Shown: one piece after another, positions 1-10,935 of the stretch
Position numbering within the stretch: the stretch's first letter is position 1
Layout: each line of letters starts with the position of its first letter
NCBI GenBank assembly: GCA_000507305.1
Contig: DF239242.1
Location: forward strand, 126,685 to 190,684
Length of the DNA: 64,000 bases
Origin: Breviolum minutum Mf 1.05b.01
Lineage: Eukaryota > Sar > Dinophyceae > Suessiales > Symbiodiniaceae
Direction of reading: 5' to 3'
The notes under the pieces: model-generated
What the model saw: only the letters and a program-made list of their open reading frames with translations
Told to the model about the DNA's origin: nothing
Database searches by the model: none
Translations under genes and position numbers: made by a program

Positions 1-314
1 TCAGTCGAGACTTGGGAAGTAGAAATCTTTATGCCAACAATTTGGAGGTCAACAATTTCTTCACCAGAGTCGACTTTGGACTCTTATCTTTTTCCAAGGT
101 GTGTACATTACAAGTCGTTTTGGATTGCCTTGATAAACCGCAACTCTACGGGTATGCGTGCTTTTGATGCAAGGTGAGAGTTTGGGCTTGACACTCAAAC
201 AGTTGAAGCGGCAGGTTTTGCATTCAAGTTTCAATCCCAACAGGATGCCAAAATCAAGGCCTACACCTCTCCTGCTGAATGTCACCGGTGGCTGTGACCG
301 TGTCCAAAAAAAAC

Positions 315-866
315 TCACGGTTTCACAGCAGGACAAGGCCAGGAAGAAAATAACTGACCGAAATTATCCTCAAGGATTGTGTCACTATGATCAACCAGGT
401 GGAAACATGTCATGAACAATGGCAGAGGGTGGGAAGTGAAACATCCGCAATCCACAAAAGAATCCATGTCACAGGTTTCTGGAGCTACCACCTCACGTGA
501 CTGTTCAAACTTGATGCTTTGGCACAAACTTTTGGTGTTGAGGGCTGTGGACGTCTGTGATTGTGGACGTCTTGCGGTGATCATTGCATGCCACAAACGT
601 GTTGCTTGACGTCGCCATTGCCAAGAACTCAAAAACACGTTCCTTCTTGCAAGGACTGGGCTGACGTCGCCTCTTTGATACTTGGACCGCCAAATCAAGC
701 GAACAACTTTAGCTCGCAGAATCTTTGCAAAACGTTGGCAAGCGCAACAGGCAAATCTTGAGCTCATTTGTTTCAAAGTTTTTCCAATGGGAAAGTCTGC
801 AAGCGCTGGAGCTTCATCAAGAGGTGTTCCCTTGAAGGGAGAAATGTGTTGGTCTCCATGTGGCAT
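315..866 (-). CDS. Hypothetical ORF, 183 codons
   Basis: An uninterrupted minus-strand frame runs from an ATG at 866 to a stop at 315; the frame stays open upstream to about 921, so the ATG may not be the true start. The product would be basic in its first half, with CC-A-C cysteines near residue 40, and acidic and Cys-containing in its second half. No domain is recognised and there is no signal peptide or clear membrane segment. The local GC content is higher than that of the flanks, which favours coding, but a plus-strand frame at 682-963 is open across part of the same region. It could be one exon of a larger gene or a chance ORF. Confidence 0.35.
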   Translation of the reverse strand: MPHGDQHISPFKGTPLDEAPALADFPIGKTLKQMSSRFACCACQRFAKILRAKVVRLIWRSKYQRGDVSPVLARRNVFLSSWQWRRQATRLWHAMITARRPQSQTSTALNTKSLCQSIKFEQSREVVAPETCDMDSFVDCGCFTSHPLPLFMTCFHLVDHSDTILEDNFGQLFSSWPCPAVKP

Positions 867-1097
867 GGGTAAATTGGTAACCCAAACACTTCCATTGAAA
901 CTTGCTAGATGGTTTCATTTGCAACTTCAATATTGGCACTCCGCTGACAATGATGCAACATGATTGCAAAACAATCCCATGTCACCCACGAGTATCACCA
1001 GTGACATCTCTGGCAAGGATCAATTTGGGAAGGAGTTTCCAATTTGATTCCCTGATGTCTTATCGCGAAGCATGGGTGCGATCAATGGTCCGCCGGT

Positions 1098-1769
1098 TTA
1101 GTTTACAGTCAATCCACCAAAAGCATTTCTCAAGCTGATTTTGCCTTTCCCATGTCGAAGACAACGACATGGGAAGTTGCCCTTTCTAAAGCCTACTGAA
1201 CCAATGGAATATCGAAGTTTTGCCGTCATGCTGTTATAGCTGTTAGGGAATTTTCCAGTGCTCCTGGCTTTTCCGGGCAGGCAAATCAATAGGCGGAAAG
1301 GTCTCTCCGGAGAAAGCTTGCGAGAAAACATTGCACTTGCGAGTTTTGTCTGGGATACTTGGTGTATCTTGTGACAGTTAACAACTCCGGGCGTATGTCC
1401 CCACACTGAAAACATGAACATGCATCTATCAACCCTTACAAATCGCCCCCCTGTATATGTACCTGCCCCAAAATTCACAAGGCTTTGGGATGCTTTGGGC
1501 TGGTTCGCCGGCCTCACATTACCTTCACGTGGAGGCCAACCATGTGATCCAAGGGCCACATCGGTCATCTCCCAGAGATGACGGTGGAGGCAAGAGGCAT
1601 AGAGGTTAGCAACCCAAGGTCCGAAAAGATGGGGGTTTCTGACTAACTTTTCAAAAACGTGGCCAGTCTTTTTTGGTGGCCTTGAATATTCATCACTTTT
1701 TGACAAGATGCCGTGTTTGAAAGAAATTGATGTGATGTCACCAAGCAGTTTAGCTGGTTTTAGCTGCAA
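1098..1769 (-). CDS. Hypothetical ORF, 223 codons
   Basis: This is one of the longest non-repetitive open frames in the window and lies on the same strand as the ORFs just upstream at 1750-2516. It begins with an alternative or internal codon rather than a convincing ATG, so if real it is probably a downstream exon. The product is basic, with scattered Trp, Gly and Cys and no recognisable domain. A short hairpin (10-bp arms around 1148-1174) sits inside the frame. Whether it joins the 1750-1968 exon cannot be decided here. Confidence 0.3.
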   Translation of the reverse strand: MQLKPAKLLGDITSISFKHGILSKSDEYSRPPKKTGHVFEKLVRNPHLFGPWVANLYASCLHRHLWEMTDVALGSHGWPPREGNVRPANQPKASQSLVNFGAGTYTGGRFVRVDRCMFMFSVWGHTPGVVNCHKIHQVSQTKLASAMFSRKLSPERPFRLLICLPGKARSTGKFPNSYNSMTAKLRYSIGSVGFRKGNFPCRCLRHGKGKISLRNAFGGLTVN

Positions 1770-2516
1770 AACGTGAGGGACTTATCTTGACATTTGGTAT
1801 TACTAAACTGTTCACCAACTTGTGGTGAAAAGGCCGCAAAACACGTGTTTTTTGACTTGTTGGGTTGTTGGGTGCTGTTGTGTCACAAATTCCTCTACCT
1901 TTGGCTATTTTCAAGATCTTCAAATCTGGGGTGTTAGATTCAAAATGCGGCTTGTACCTCAATGCCTCCTGAAGTTGTGGAAGGTTGGATGGGAAAAGTT
2001 CCTTTAAAGAAACTAAAGGTGATTTCAATAGGAAAGGCCATGGACCATCCCTTAAAAAGGGAAACATCTCACCAGATTTCTTCTCTTCTATGAGCTCTAA
2101 AGCACTTGTGATGTCTGTATTCATTGATACCATGGACTGCCAGGACTCCTTTCATTCCTAAATTCCTTAAAGCTATGCACCTTGAACGGAGGTCGGACTG
2201 ACGTGACTGATGTCGATGTCAAGGGACCTTCAAATAACACAGGTTGCGCTACACACAGCTCTGCCAAAGCTCCTACAAAGCTTGCAATGGCCTCGAAGAA
2301 ATCCTCACCGTTAGTTGGAATTCCACCTGTTTCATGGCTGTCTGTGGCAAAACCCTGCCTGTCAGTGCCAACTGTTTCGAAACTGATGTGGGTAGAAGCT
2401 AAATCCCATGTTGCAGGCTTAATAAGAAAGTTTTCCTGTAATTCATCATTTGCATTGATTATTCCATAATTCATAGGAACACATTCAGGTATACCACACG
2501 GCTGTCTTGGAGTCAA
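1750..2516 (-). CDS. Two-exon segment, paralogue of 29.5-30.4 kb
   Basis: Two overlapping minus-strand frames (2516-2121 and 2133-1750) are best joined by an intron. The donor is AAG|GTGCAT after codon Lys at 2181 and the acceptor is CTTCAG|GAG at 1969/1968; both are phase 0. The first exon ends in the residues RPPFK; the second begins EALRY and contains SNTP. The segment at 29.5-30.4 kb on the same strand has the same order (RPPLK at a donor-like site, then AALRY and ISTP), with in-frame length differences between the copies. That pattern suggests selection on protein sequence in at least one copy. No family is recognised. The 5' exon limit is not defined: the frame opens near 2516 without a clear start. 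Confidence 0.45.
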
Positions 2517-2899
2517 TGTCTCGCGAAAAACATTAGGTTTTTTCTTCCAAGAGATGAGGCTTCAGAATCTCCCCAAGGCCCAAAACTTCAAGTGACTTCT
2601 GTTGTTTTGTGACAAGTCTCTGGCATAAGATTCCAACAAACATTGGATCAACTGAAGCTTTAACTTAGCCTTGTGACTCGTGGGATTTCCGCAGCTTGGC
2701 ACACCGGTCATCTGGTTATGGTTGGGTTAGTTTTAGGGAGACCCCCACGATTCCCTTGACCTTTAGATCTGGGAAAGATGCAATTTTTTGGGCGCTTGCT
2801 GTCATTGCAATATTTTTTTCCAGACTCCAGGTTCAAAGTTGGCCCCGGAATACCCGCAACCATCAGAAACATTGTGGATTCAGGGAACTTTTCTCACAC

Positions 2900-3550
2900 A
2901 GGGGCACAAAAAAAGGCTTCAAATTCATGGCAATCGTCAACGACCAAAAACAGATTTTGAGAAGCCAAATCAAAATCAGAAGGTAAGGAATCTGAGAGAA
3001 GTTCCTACAGTTACAATAATCTTTGTTCCTTAACATCGCCCTAGGCCTACTCGGTGTTAAAAGGCTCCTTATTTGATTCAACCATACCTTGACCTGAAGG
3101 TGTCTTGGACCAGATGTCCATGTAGCAACTCTCACATTAACCACGTGTTTTCCATGTCAAAATCCGCCAAAAAGGTGAAGTTTTCATGGATTTTGGCCTT
3201 ACCTTGGGGGTTTCACAGCACAACAGAGTCTTTGGTTGTCTTATTAAGTAACTGCCAGCTTCAAACATGTTGATCCCGACCCTATGTTGAACACTAGGCA
3301 GTACTTGTTGTTTCAACAAGGCCTTCTGCAAAGTAAATTCAAAGCCAATCCAATTTTGTTTGCACTACACCTGCACCTTGAAATCCCTCCAACTGCGTCC
3401 CAGGTTCATGGAGAAATGCGACAACTCGGCCAAACACGAAGTGTGACCATGATTCTCAAGGGGAAGGATATGGAATGACGGATTGATACTACTGCTTATA
3501 CTGCTTGAAGGCAACAAATCCCGAATCTCTTCAAGGGTTTGAGTTGATAG
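2900..3550 (-). CDS. Candidate multi-exon gene, four exons
   Basis: Minus-strand exons are proposed at up to 3550-3371, 3325-3203, 3130-3088 and 2991-2900. Junctions: GTGCAG|GTGTAG at 3371, TTTGCAG|AAG at 3326/3325, CCCCAAG|GTAAGG at 3203, GTGAG|AGT at 3131/3130, GTCAAG|GTATGG at 3088 and TCTCAG|AT at 2992/2991. Phases agree along the chain (0-0, 0-1, 1-0). The last exon contains a hydrophobic stretch followed by VVDDCHE, which resembles a Walker-B or helicase motif-II acidic patch, but nothing else supports a helicase and I do not assign one. The chain lies directly upstream of the 1750-2516 segment on the same strand and may be the 5' part of the same gene. No start codon was located. Confidence 0.4.
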
Positions 3551-3804
3551 TTATGGGAACTTCTGAAAGATTTCATTACAAAAGTGACGTTGAGAGAATC
3601 ACTCTGTTGATCTTCGTGGTAGTGAAGGACATCATGGCACTATGGGATACAAAGCCATGAAGTGAACCTTACGTTTTACGGGGAATCCACAAAGATTATC
3701 GGATGGACTTCATCAAAATCCTATGACTTATGACTTTCAATAAAGGTGCCCGGTGCATTCTTTGACCCATGACATATGTCGATGTATAACCAGTCCTTTC
3801 TTCC

Positions 3805-4029
3805 ATGGTTACTAACCCCACACAACATTCAACAATGGCAAATGGCCACGCAACGTCACAGCTACTAAGGACCTTGGAACACACGAACGACCATCAAACT
3901 CCCAACACTACGGAGCTTGACTTGGTGCGCACGGCGCTGGACGTCTGTCATACGAAGGCAGCAAAACGAACCCGGCGTCGGATGCATGTGGCACGCTTCA
4001 CAGTCCAAGCAGCAAGACGAAATGGATGA
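3805..4029 (+). CDS. Coding-like GC-rich ORF, 74 codons
   Basis: The plus-strand frame is open for 74 codons; its 3' half (about 3910-4029) is GC-rich and encodes a basic helix-like stretch with clustered Arg and Lys. It has no recognised domain. An acceptor-like GGAG|CTT lies near 3912, so only the 3' half may be an exon. This is weak evidence on length alone. Confidence 0.22.
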   Translation: MVTNPTQHSTMANGHATSQLLRTLEHTNDHQTPNTTELDLVRTALDVCHTKAAKRTRRRMHVARFTVQAARRNG

Positions 4030-4866
4030 AGTCTTAACCTACCAGCCTTAGCAGCCTTGATTTTAGGACATGCACCGACACAAGAGATGAGACATCCAAA
4101 GACCATCATGTGGGAAATTTCAAGTTCACAAACATGTTTACTCTTGAGCCTTGGCAGCCTTGACCTTCAAACAAGTTGATATGTATATGTTATTCACGTG
4201 CAGGACATCGTTTCATTTCTTTGGTTGACCACACACCCTAAAGGTGCTCATACGGGAGAAGGACAACTGGAACAACTGGCACCGTGACGAATGGGACCGT
4301 CGAATGGTGTGATGAATTCTCAAATTAGCTTCAATGAGAATCCCGTTTTTTCTCGTTTCAAACTCCCAGCTGTATTTTGTATCACTGAGTACTTCCTATC
4401 TTTATTTGCATCACAAGGTCACATCCAAATTTTGGGGATGTTTGAACATGTTTATATATGTTCAGTTTATCACTTTATCTTTGAGACCTTTGACTCATTT
4501 CACTTATTTCATCACTTCTCTATATGTGTCTTTCCTTCTTCCACTCTGTGCTTCTTAAACCTCCAAGGAGACAAGGAAAAACATGCTCCAAGGCGTGGCA
4601 ACAAGTTGACAGCAATGCCATGTCGGCCATGTCTGACAAAATCTGTCCTAAGTGCTTCGACTGATCATCTTGCATCACAGGCCACACAATTGGCCGAAAA
4701 AAACATGGACCTTTTCATACACACTATTGGCTCCCCCTTGAAAAATGACCCGCTGCGGCGAAGCGTCAAAAACGACATGTGACACACTTGAGTAGCTGAG
4801 CCACTCTTTGATGTCTGATCCAGGGAGCTAATGCTATGACTTTCTGGCTCATGGTGACCGTTTCAG

Positions 4867-5064
4867 GATATCTTTATGTTGCAAGACTTTCTCGACACTT
4901 TTGCCACAAAACAGCAGGTGGTAGAATGGATGGTCCTGCAACAAGTTGCAACAACTTCTACTGTGGATGCTTTTCAGTCATGGCCATGCTGCCATGCAAA
5001 AACCATAGGAGGTTCCGAGCTGAAGCATGAGGCATCGTTTCGATTTACGGTTGGATATCATTGA
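4867..5064 (+). CDS. Candidate 3'-terminal exon
   Basis: A frame of 65 codons plus stop follows an acceptor-like site, CCGTTTCAG|GAT, at 4866/4867. The predicted segment starts with a helix-forming acidic/hydrophobic stretch and ends after a Lys/His-rich part. It has no family match. It lies on the plus strand, convergent with the minus-strand candidate at 5518-5728. A second plus-strand coding-like stretch follows at about 5190-5330, with a segment open in phase and rich in Ala and Val, and could be an alternative downstream exon. Confidence 0.33.
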   Translation, partial: DIFMLQDFLDTFATKQQVVEWMVLQQVATTSTVDAFQSWPCCHAKTIGGSELKHEASFRFTVGYH

Positions 5065-5187
5065 TATCATCCGTGCCCGTGCCCTGCACCAAGTGAAGTC
5101 CAAACTGGATTTCCGGACAGTGGATGCTCTCAATGGCATTTTCTGATTTGCATACGTTGCACTCTTGCGAACCTTAGGGAAACCACT

Positions 5188-5382
5188 TTGCCAAAGGAAC
5201 ATCCAACAAAACTCATGGCAACCAACAGGGATGAAGTAGCTCTCCAGATTGATGCAAGATCCTTGGTGTCATCATGGGTGGCTCCGGCCACAGCTCGTGC
5301 TCTCGGGAATGGGAAACCGCACCAGAAATCTGAATGTAGTTTAGATCATGTTATATACAGTACTAAATATGAACAAACATGA
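5188..5382 (+). CDS. Coding-like ORF, 64 codons
   Basis: The plus-strand frame is open through a GC-richer stretch (about 5230-5320) with Ala/Val/Arg-rich translation. An acceptor-like CCAAAG|GAA is present at the start of the block. It may be part of the same gene as 4867-5064, but the join is not determined. Beyond 5320 the sequence becomes AT-rich and the frame is probably not coding. Confidence 0.27.
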   Translation: MPKEHPTKLMATNRDEVALQIDARSLVSSWVAPATARALGNGKPHQKSECSLDHVIYSTKYEQT

Positions 5383-5517
5383 TTGATCATGATTGTATGA
5401 GGGTGTAATGTGAAGGGTCAAGGGAGGCGTTCATGATTGTGAAGGCTTTCTTTCTTGAGGTTGGCGTTGGATGAAGTGGGCCCTGAGGGCATAAGAGTGT
5501 CAAACCATCAAAATCTA

Positions 5518-5728
5518 CTATACACACGAGGTATGGAGAGAAATGGCAGTTCGCTGAAATGTCTTTATGCATCTTAGTTCTTTATGCTGAAGGACAAGAA
5601 AATGCACACATCCAACATCCAATGTCCTGCTGATAGGCCCCCGGTAAATGAGTTTACTATAGCAAAGTATGCCTGGTGAATCAAACCCAATCGAAGGAAT
5701 AGTTCCTGTGTGCAACCAAGAGTTGGAA
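5518..5728 (-). CDS. Candidate 3'-terminal exon, 70 codons
   Basis: The minus-strand frame begins after TTCATTGCAG|TTCC at 5729/5728 (acceptor with phase 2 entry) and runs 70 codons to a stop at 5518. The translation has a mixed globular composition with several Cys and His. An upstream minus-strand ORF at 6074-5796 could supply 5' exons, but no donor there joins in phase. The 3' end faces the plus-strand candidates at 4.87-5.38 kb. No domain is recognised. Confidence 0.35.
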
Positions 5729-6302
5729 CTGCAATGAATAGTGATGAGTTTAGTATTTAGGTTACAAAACTGTATTGTCATGGTTACATGGAACATCATT
5801 GAACATGGCCTACATAACTGTAAGTATCTCTTTCTGCCCCTCCCATCTTCCAAATCCTTTTTGCTAGCCCTTGACCATCATTGCCACCAAGGCTCCAGGA
5901 GAGCTTCATGCATTTCATGCTCTCTGGCGGCAAAACCATCCGTTTCTGACCACCTCGACCCTCCACCTCGTCCCTCGACCCGCAGAATGATATCAGTGGA
6001 GTAACTGGAGTAATTTTTTGTAAGGTCAATCCGACACGTCCAACACGAGTGATCATCGAAGATGTCAGCAACAAATTTCTAGTTCTATGATTTGTACGTG
6101 CTTGACCAACAAACTGCCTTAAACACTACATACAGGCTTTGGTTGAGAGGCCACACGTCAAGATCCATTGAAGTTTCTTCAGGCAATGATACATCAACAT
6201 CATGTGGCTTGCCAAATTGCACCCAACGCATCTATACCTTGTTATGCCCATCATGTTGCCATCACCTTGGGGCATTTTCTACAAATTTCAACTTTCCCAC
6301 AG

Positions 6303-7126
6303 GTAGTTTCCCAAGCATTTGGAATGGGTAGATGGCGCGGATTCATACCAAACACATGGATCTCCCAAACCATCCAGCTAAATCAACCTGCCAACAACCA
6401 TCTTGGGACGTTTCAAACGAAAGGTGGGCGCATAAAATCGAGATTCCTCATGCCAGGTCTGCACCATGTGCTTTCTTATAGTGTCTTCCATTCCAGTAAT
6501 AAGTCAGAATCCAAAAATTGCCCGTGTTTCTTTGTGAAAAGGATAGGCGATCAAAAATCAGGATCGATCGAAGGATGCAGTTTTCACTTTCACGGTTACC
6601 AGCCACATCTAAGTTGCTGACCCACCTGCTTCTCCCCCAAACCTAGAAGTTCAAGGCATGCTTGGAGATTGAAAATCTCCCACGCAACACAAGTTTTTCC
6701 AATTCATGTTTTTTTGTGCTGACATGTTTTGGGGCTCATTTTGCCATCACTTTTTTGCAATCTGTTTTAGTGTCTTGTTGCTTTGTTTCCAACACCTCCA
6801 GATGTTCACCGGGAAACACCGTCTCACACCCATCACTTTCCGAAGTATCCTACTGTTTTCATGGCATGGCCAATAAACAACCAGTCTTCGACTTAGAAAT
6901 CTCTTGGACAATTTTCATACTGAAACAACCGATGAAGTGTTGGACCAACCACTTAAGGATTCCTGAGTTCCCATTGGTTGGCCTTGGTATATGTTCCCAA
7001 GTTTCAAACACTGCAGGCGTGTCTCAAGTCCAAACAGTACGTGAAAAATCTGCACGGCAAACTGAACCGTTTGAAGACACTAGTCGTGGTCAAAACCGCA
7101 TAATTCACATCTCAAGTTCAAGTTGA
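6303..7126 (+). CDS. Candidate two-exon gene 3' part
   Basis: Exon 6303-6423 follows a good acceptor (AACTTTCCCACAG|GTA) and ends ACGAAAG|GTGGGC in phase 1. Exon 6771-7126 follows a long pyrimidine-rich acceptor (ATCTGTTTTAG|TG) that is entered in phase 1 and runs 118 codons to a stop. The frame upstream of 6303 is also open to about 6168, so the first exon could be longer. The product has a Ser/Thr-rich C-terminus ending in a serine run. No domain is recognised. Its stop lies about 70 bp from the stop of the minus-strand gene at 7199-9064, a convergent arrangement that fits two real genes. Confidence 0.42.
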
Positions 7127-7198
7127 TGGGAACAGGGTTGGGAGGTCTCTCTTCAGTGGACATCTCACAGTACAACTTCAATGTCTGAATTTGCGCAC

Positions 7199-9064
7199 TC
7201 AATGAGCACTTGACGTGTGAGGATTCTTATGGGAAACGCAGGCAAGAGTTTCTCTGGTGCGATGTCGTCCTTTCCAAAGGATAACATATATTTCGGCTAT
7301 AGGTATGCCATGTCGGCAGGCAGTTTCTGGTGAGCTGGCTTCTCCTAGTTTGACGACCAAGGCTTTGCGCAAGCTGTCTGCAGCGTTCTCACCAAGTGGA
7401 CGGGAAGAAAATGGAAAAGACAGCGGAAGTCTGCAACAAAAAAGGTCAACCTCATGATCTGCGCAACACCATTGGCCAAGAATCTGCTCTGGCACATCTG
7501 GATGTTAAATTTCGAGCAGTTTTTCCCAATATGCTGGGATGACCTCACCTTTCCACTTCCCATCACATCAAGGTGGGATCAAAACCTCTTTCATCTGCAA
7601 GAGTCAGAAGCCAACTGCTCAACTGCTCAAGCTTCTCCTGGTCTGCCATCACTATGCTTATAGGCTCAGTCAATGAGCTGTCCAAGTCTATTGGGTCAAG
7701 AGTTCCCCGGGGCCCCAGCTGGCTATAGTTGGTTGGTTTTGCATAAAGTCGCTACTCATGAAAGGCACCCCAAATTCGCCCTGAAGTCATGCAGTTTAGC
7801 ACTTCAAAGCTTCCAATAGCGTGAATGAAACAGGCCACTCTTGAGACTCTTGGCTAATCTTAGAGTCATTTTTGCGACCGCTGATGCTGCCTTACACATT
7901 GTCATTGCTGGAGGTTCACGAAGTTCACCTGTGCTTTGCGTCCTAAGAGCTGCATCCTTCACCGAAGGAACCATCAAATCATATCGATGGCGCTTGGGCA
8001 TCAGCAAAAACCTGGTGTCGTCAACGTGAACCACCAAGAAACTCGGGGTTTGTTGGAATTTTTCCTGCTTTTATTGTACAATAATCTAATGTAGAGCTGG
8101 GAAATCACTGTCTGTCCTGCCTGGTATTTTCGTGTTTAGATAGTATGTGGATTTTGTATTGACATGTTTGGTTGCGAAAGGGTAGCCATTTAAGAAACCA
8201 CAAGCAAACAAAGAATTGGTTGGATCCATGTAGGACCGTCAACATCTCAAAATCTCCTGAGGCCAAGCAACACGCAGCACAGCACCTCTCTTCAACAAAG
8301 GACTTCGTTGCGGTTGCTTCAGTGTTCGCAAGGGTGAACTTGATCTCAGCTTGAAATCCCTCCACAGTCCTGGGATCCGGGGATGAAAGATTTACTTGAA
8401 GGTTACGTATACTATTCTCGTTTAGAAATGTATGCCAAAAGCCTCAAAGTGAAACTTGATGATGAGTGGGGGTGAACAAGGGTGATATCCTCCAGTATAT
8501 CCAGTACATATGATACAATCATGACGTGTCATTCCTGAAAAGTAGATGGTACAAACACCTCCCATGGAGCTTGGATCTGAATTTCTTCTGGGTTGCACAC
8601 TGCTTGTGCTGCTCATCCCAGATTTTTGAAAAAGCGACTGTGATCCAAAAGGTATGCAAATGAAAGGAAACTGGGTAGCCTTCCAAGTTCCATAGTCCAC
8701 TTCTACAATGCATGTGTTAAGGGGTGTGCATAATTAATCATAATGGCCATGGGTTTCTGCTGCCAATCTCGGCCAAAAAATGCAGGGCCTCTGCAGTCGT
8801 TCCGGGCTACCGCGATAGCATAGGCAGCTTGCCTCAGGCGAACATGGCATGGCTAAGCGTCCGTGGTAACTCCCGAAACCAGGCTTAGTATGGCAAAGAT
8901 GGCAAGATCATCTTCCTTGTCACCTTCCCCAGAAAGAATTCATGAGGCGAAAGGACCATCCAGTCATGAGATATCTGAAATAACTTGACTTCGCCGATTG
9001 CAATTCGTCTTCAAGTTGAACGAACATGTTTTCTGACTCTGCCTCCACTAAGTCATGGTTCAAT
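7199..9064 (-). CDS. Candidate five-exon gene
   Basis: Minus-strand exons are proposed at 9064-8924, 8702-8559, 8369-8286, 8041-7929 and 7497-7199. Junctions: CTTTTTAG|A, GGGGAAG|GTGACA, CATTGTAG|A, ATGGGAG|GTGTTT, GGATCCCAG|G, GAAGAGAG|GTGCTG, CCCCGAG|T (weak), GCACAG|GTGAAC and CATCCAG|AT. All four introns keep the frame (phases 2, 2, 2, 1). The chain encodes about 260 residues with no recognised domain. A V-H-V-D-D string in exon 4 recalls the catalytic box of reverse transcriptases, but the rest does not, so a retroelement origin is only a possibility. The 5' start is not located. The acceptor at 8042 is the weakest link. Confidence 0.4.
8743..8985 (+). other. GC-rich block open on both strands
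   Basis: On the plus strand an open frame reaches the donor-like CGTCCGTG|GTAACT near 8869, followed by a second open frame from about 8885 to 8990. Joining them would need an intron of only 17 nt or a frameshift. The minus strand over 8924-9064 is the exon described in the five-exon model. Only one strand is likely to be coding; I favour the minus strand because its splice phases fit neighbours. Confidence 0.3.
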
Positions 9065-9422
9065 CTAAAAGGGGTCAAAAGTCCATGGCTTACTGTACTT
9101 GTTTCTTTCCTATGGGATGAAGGCTAAGCCTATTGTTGGAGTTTTCCCCCACTAGACTGATTCACAATGGCGATCCTAACATATATATCATATATATATA
9201 TAAGCTAGTAGTATAAATACAAGTATATATTGGTGCACCTTGATGCACAAACGCCTCGCAGAAATAACCACATAGATACACAAAAAAATACATCAAACAC
9301 AACTATAAATAATTAATAAAACCATGGAGGCATTTAGGATATGCCCCCACAAAAACTAAAATGGAACCCAACAACTAATGGTTTTTGCAGCATTTTTTTC
9401 CTTAACAACAGGTTTTTTTCAG

Positions 9423-9581
9423 GTGATCCACGTCAGGTTGCCCAAGGCACTCAGTGGATGCTCAGTGGATGCTCAGCTCCCAAGTTCCATCGGGAGCGTC
9501 AACTCAACATCCGCGACGAATCTGTCAGGGGCCATGGTTTCGTTGACCAATGACATCGATACATGCTTGTGCATTATATAA
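9423..9581 (+). CDS. Candidate 3'-terminal exon, GC-rich
   Basis: A pyrimidine-rich acceptor (TTTTTTTCAG|GTG) at 9422/9423 precedes a 52-codon frame that ends with TAA at 9581. The block is sharply more GC-rich than the AT-rich flanks at 9170-9400 and 9550-9670, and the translation is Ser/Thr/Asn-rich. A short direct repeat (CTCAGTGGATG twice) lies within it. The upstream exons were not found: the 350 bp before it are AT-rich and repetitive. No domain is recognised. Confidence 0.38.
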   Translation: MIHVRLPKALSGCSVDAQLPSSIGSVNSTSATNLSGAMVSLTNDIDTCLCII

Positions 9582-10437
9582 ACAAAACAGCACAGTATAT
9601 AGGTGAAAATAAATATGTACATAACATACATGAAAACTTATCCGGATAATAAAAATATATATAACTCCTTTAAGTAACCTTCACGAGAATCATACCGTAC
9701 CCCCTTGAATTCAGAATCCATGAGCATATAAGGAGGGGTTTGTGGATATCCACGTTCTCTTAATGATGCCCTAATAAACTTTTCTTGCTACTAGCGGTCT
9801 GGTAGTTGGGATCACCAGAATCATGAGGAAAGTTGATGACTGGAAAACTGCTGGAAGTCGGAACATTCACTGAGGTTGCTAGCTGCCAAGATCTTGAGTA
9901 TCTACGCATAAAGACACTGGAGCTTCATCTGTTCATCTCGATTGGGTTCGGATCCGCTTCGTCCGTTCAGGCACTCACAACGCATTGAAAACATAAAACC
10001 ATCACGTCACCTTAGGTCCATACTATAAGTATGTATAAGTGCCGTTCGCGATGCCCAAGGGCTCTTTTAAACAAAAATATACTTACAAAAACATCAATAT
10101 GAACGAACCACACGATGACTTTTTCTGGAACTCCATCCTACGCTTTGATCCAGGCTTTGAATCAAAAACCAACAAAAGTAAAAATGGAAAACAAAACAAT
10201 CCCACCTTGAGATTGATCTCTCCATCACTGATGCTCTGAGGATCCCTGTTCTGGAAGCCCAACTAACTGGCATGCATACCCACAGGGTGACACGACATTT
10301 CGCGTGGTTTCCCTAAAGCCTAGAAAATCCGAGAAATCAGTGTGGATCTTTGGAAACATAGCCAACAAATATAGTGAAACATCTGTTTGTCTTCAATGGG
10401 AATTTCCAAACCCTACCTGGAGTTGGGTATTTTTCAG

Positions 10438-10664
10438 GTGGACGGTCTGCCAGGTCCAAAGTTTCCAAGAAAATGATGGCCCAAATGGGTCGAGTCACAA
10501 GCTTGGACAAAATGAACTTCAAGTCATCACGGAATTCACGTCTCAAATGCTATGACATGAAATGCTTGGATGTCCGGGAAAACGCACACACACTGAACGA
10601 AACCGAAACCTTTGGTTTTAAGAAACAATTTCAAGTCGCACCCATTGGGTTTTTGAAACTCTGA
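10438..10664 (+). CDS. Candidate 3'-terminal exon, basic
   Basis: Following GGTATTTTTCAG|GT at 10437/10438, a frame entered in phase 1 runs 74 codons to TGA at 10664. The first half is strongly basic (alternating Lys/Arg/Ser with several Met), the second half is mixed. A possible upstream exon lies at about 10304-10390, where another open frame could join at a T|GTCTTC donor in phase 1 with a 49-nt intron. There is no domain match. Confidence 0.38.
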
Positions 10665-10935
10665 AAGCTTCATCTTCACTTGGTGGTTTTAGAAAAGTCA
10701 TGGAGATGTTAAAAATCCAATGCCCATTTTATGATGGATTTTTGCGACTGTAGGGCTCACGTTGGCTTTTGGGCACTGCACTTTTTGATGGGAACTCATC
10801 AAGGGACACATTGCATTACGGTGTTCCACCAGGTTCCAAACTGCACTTGCTTCACTTCACCTGATGCAAAATCTTCTCTGCTTGTCAAAAGATGAGTTAC
10901 GAAGTTGATGGAACCAGCACTGCCCAGTGCTTCAC

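Noticed and set aside
7804-8037. Reverse transcriptase from a V-H-V-D-D string
   Set aside because: Only this short acidic box resembles the family; no other motif of the polymerase is seen in the neighbouring exons.
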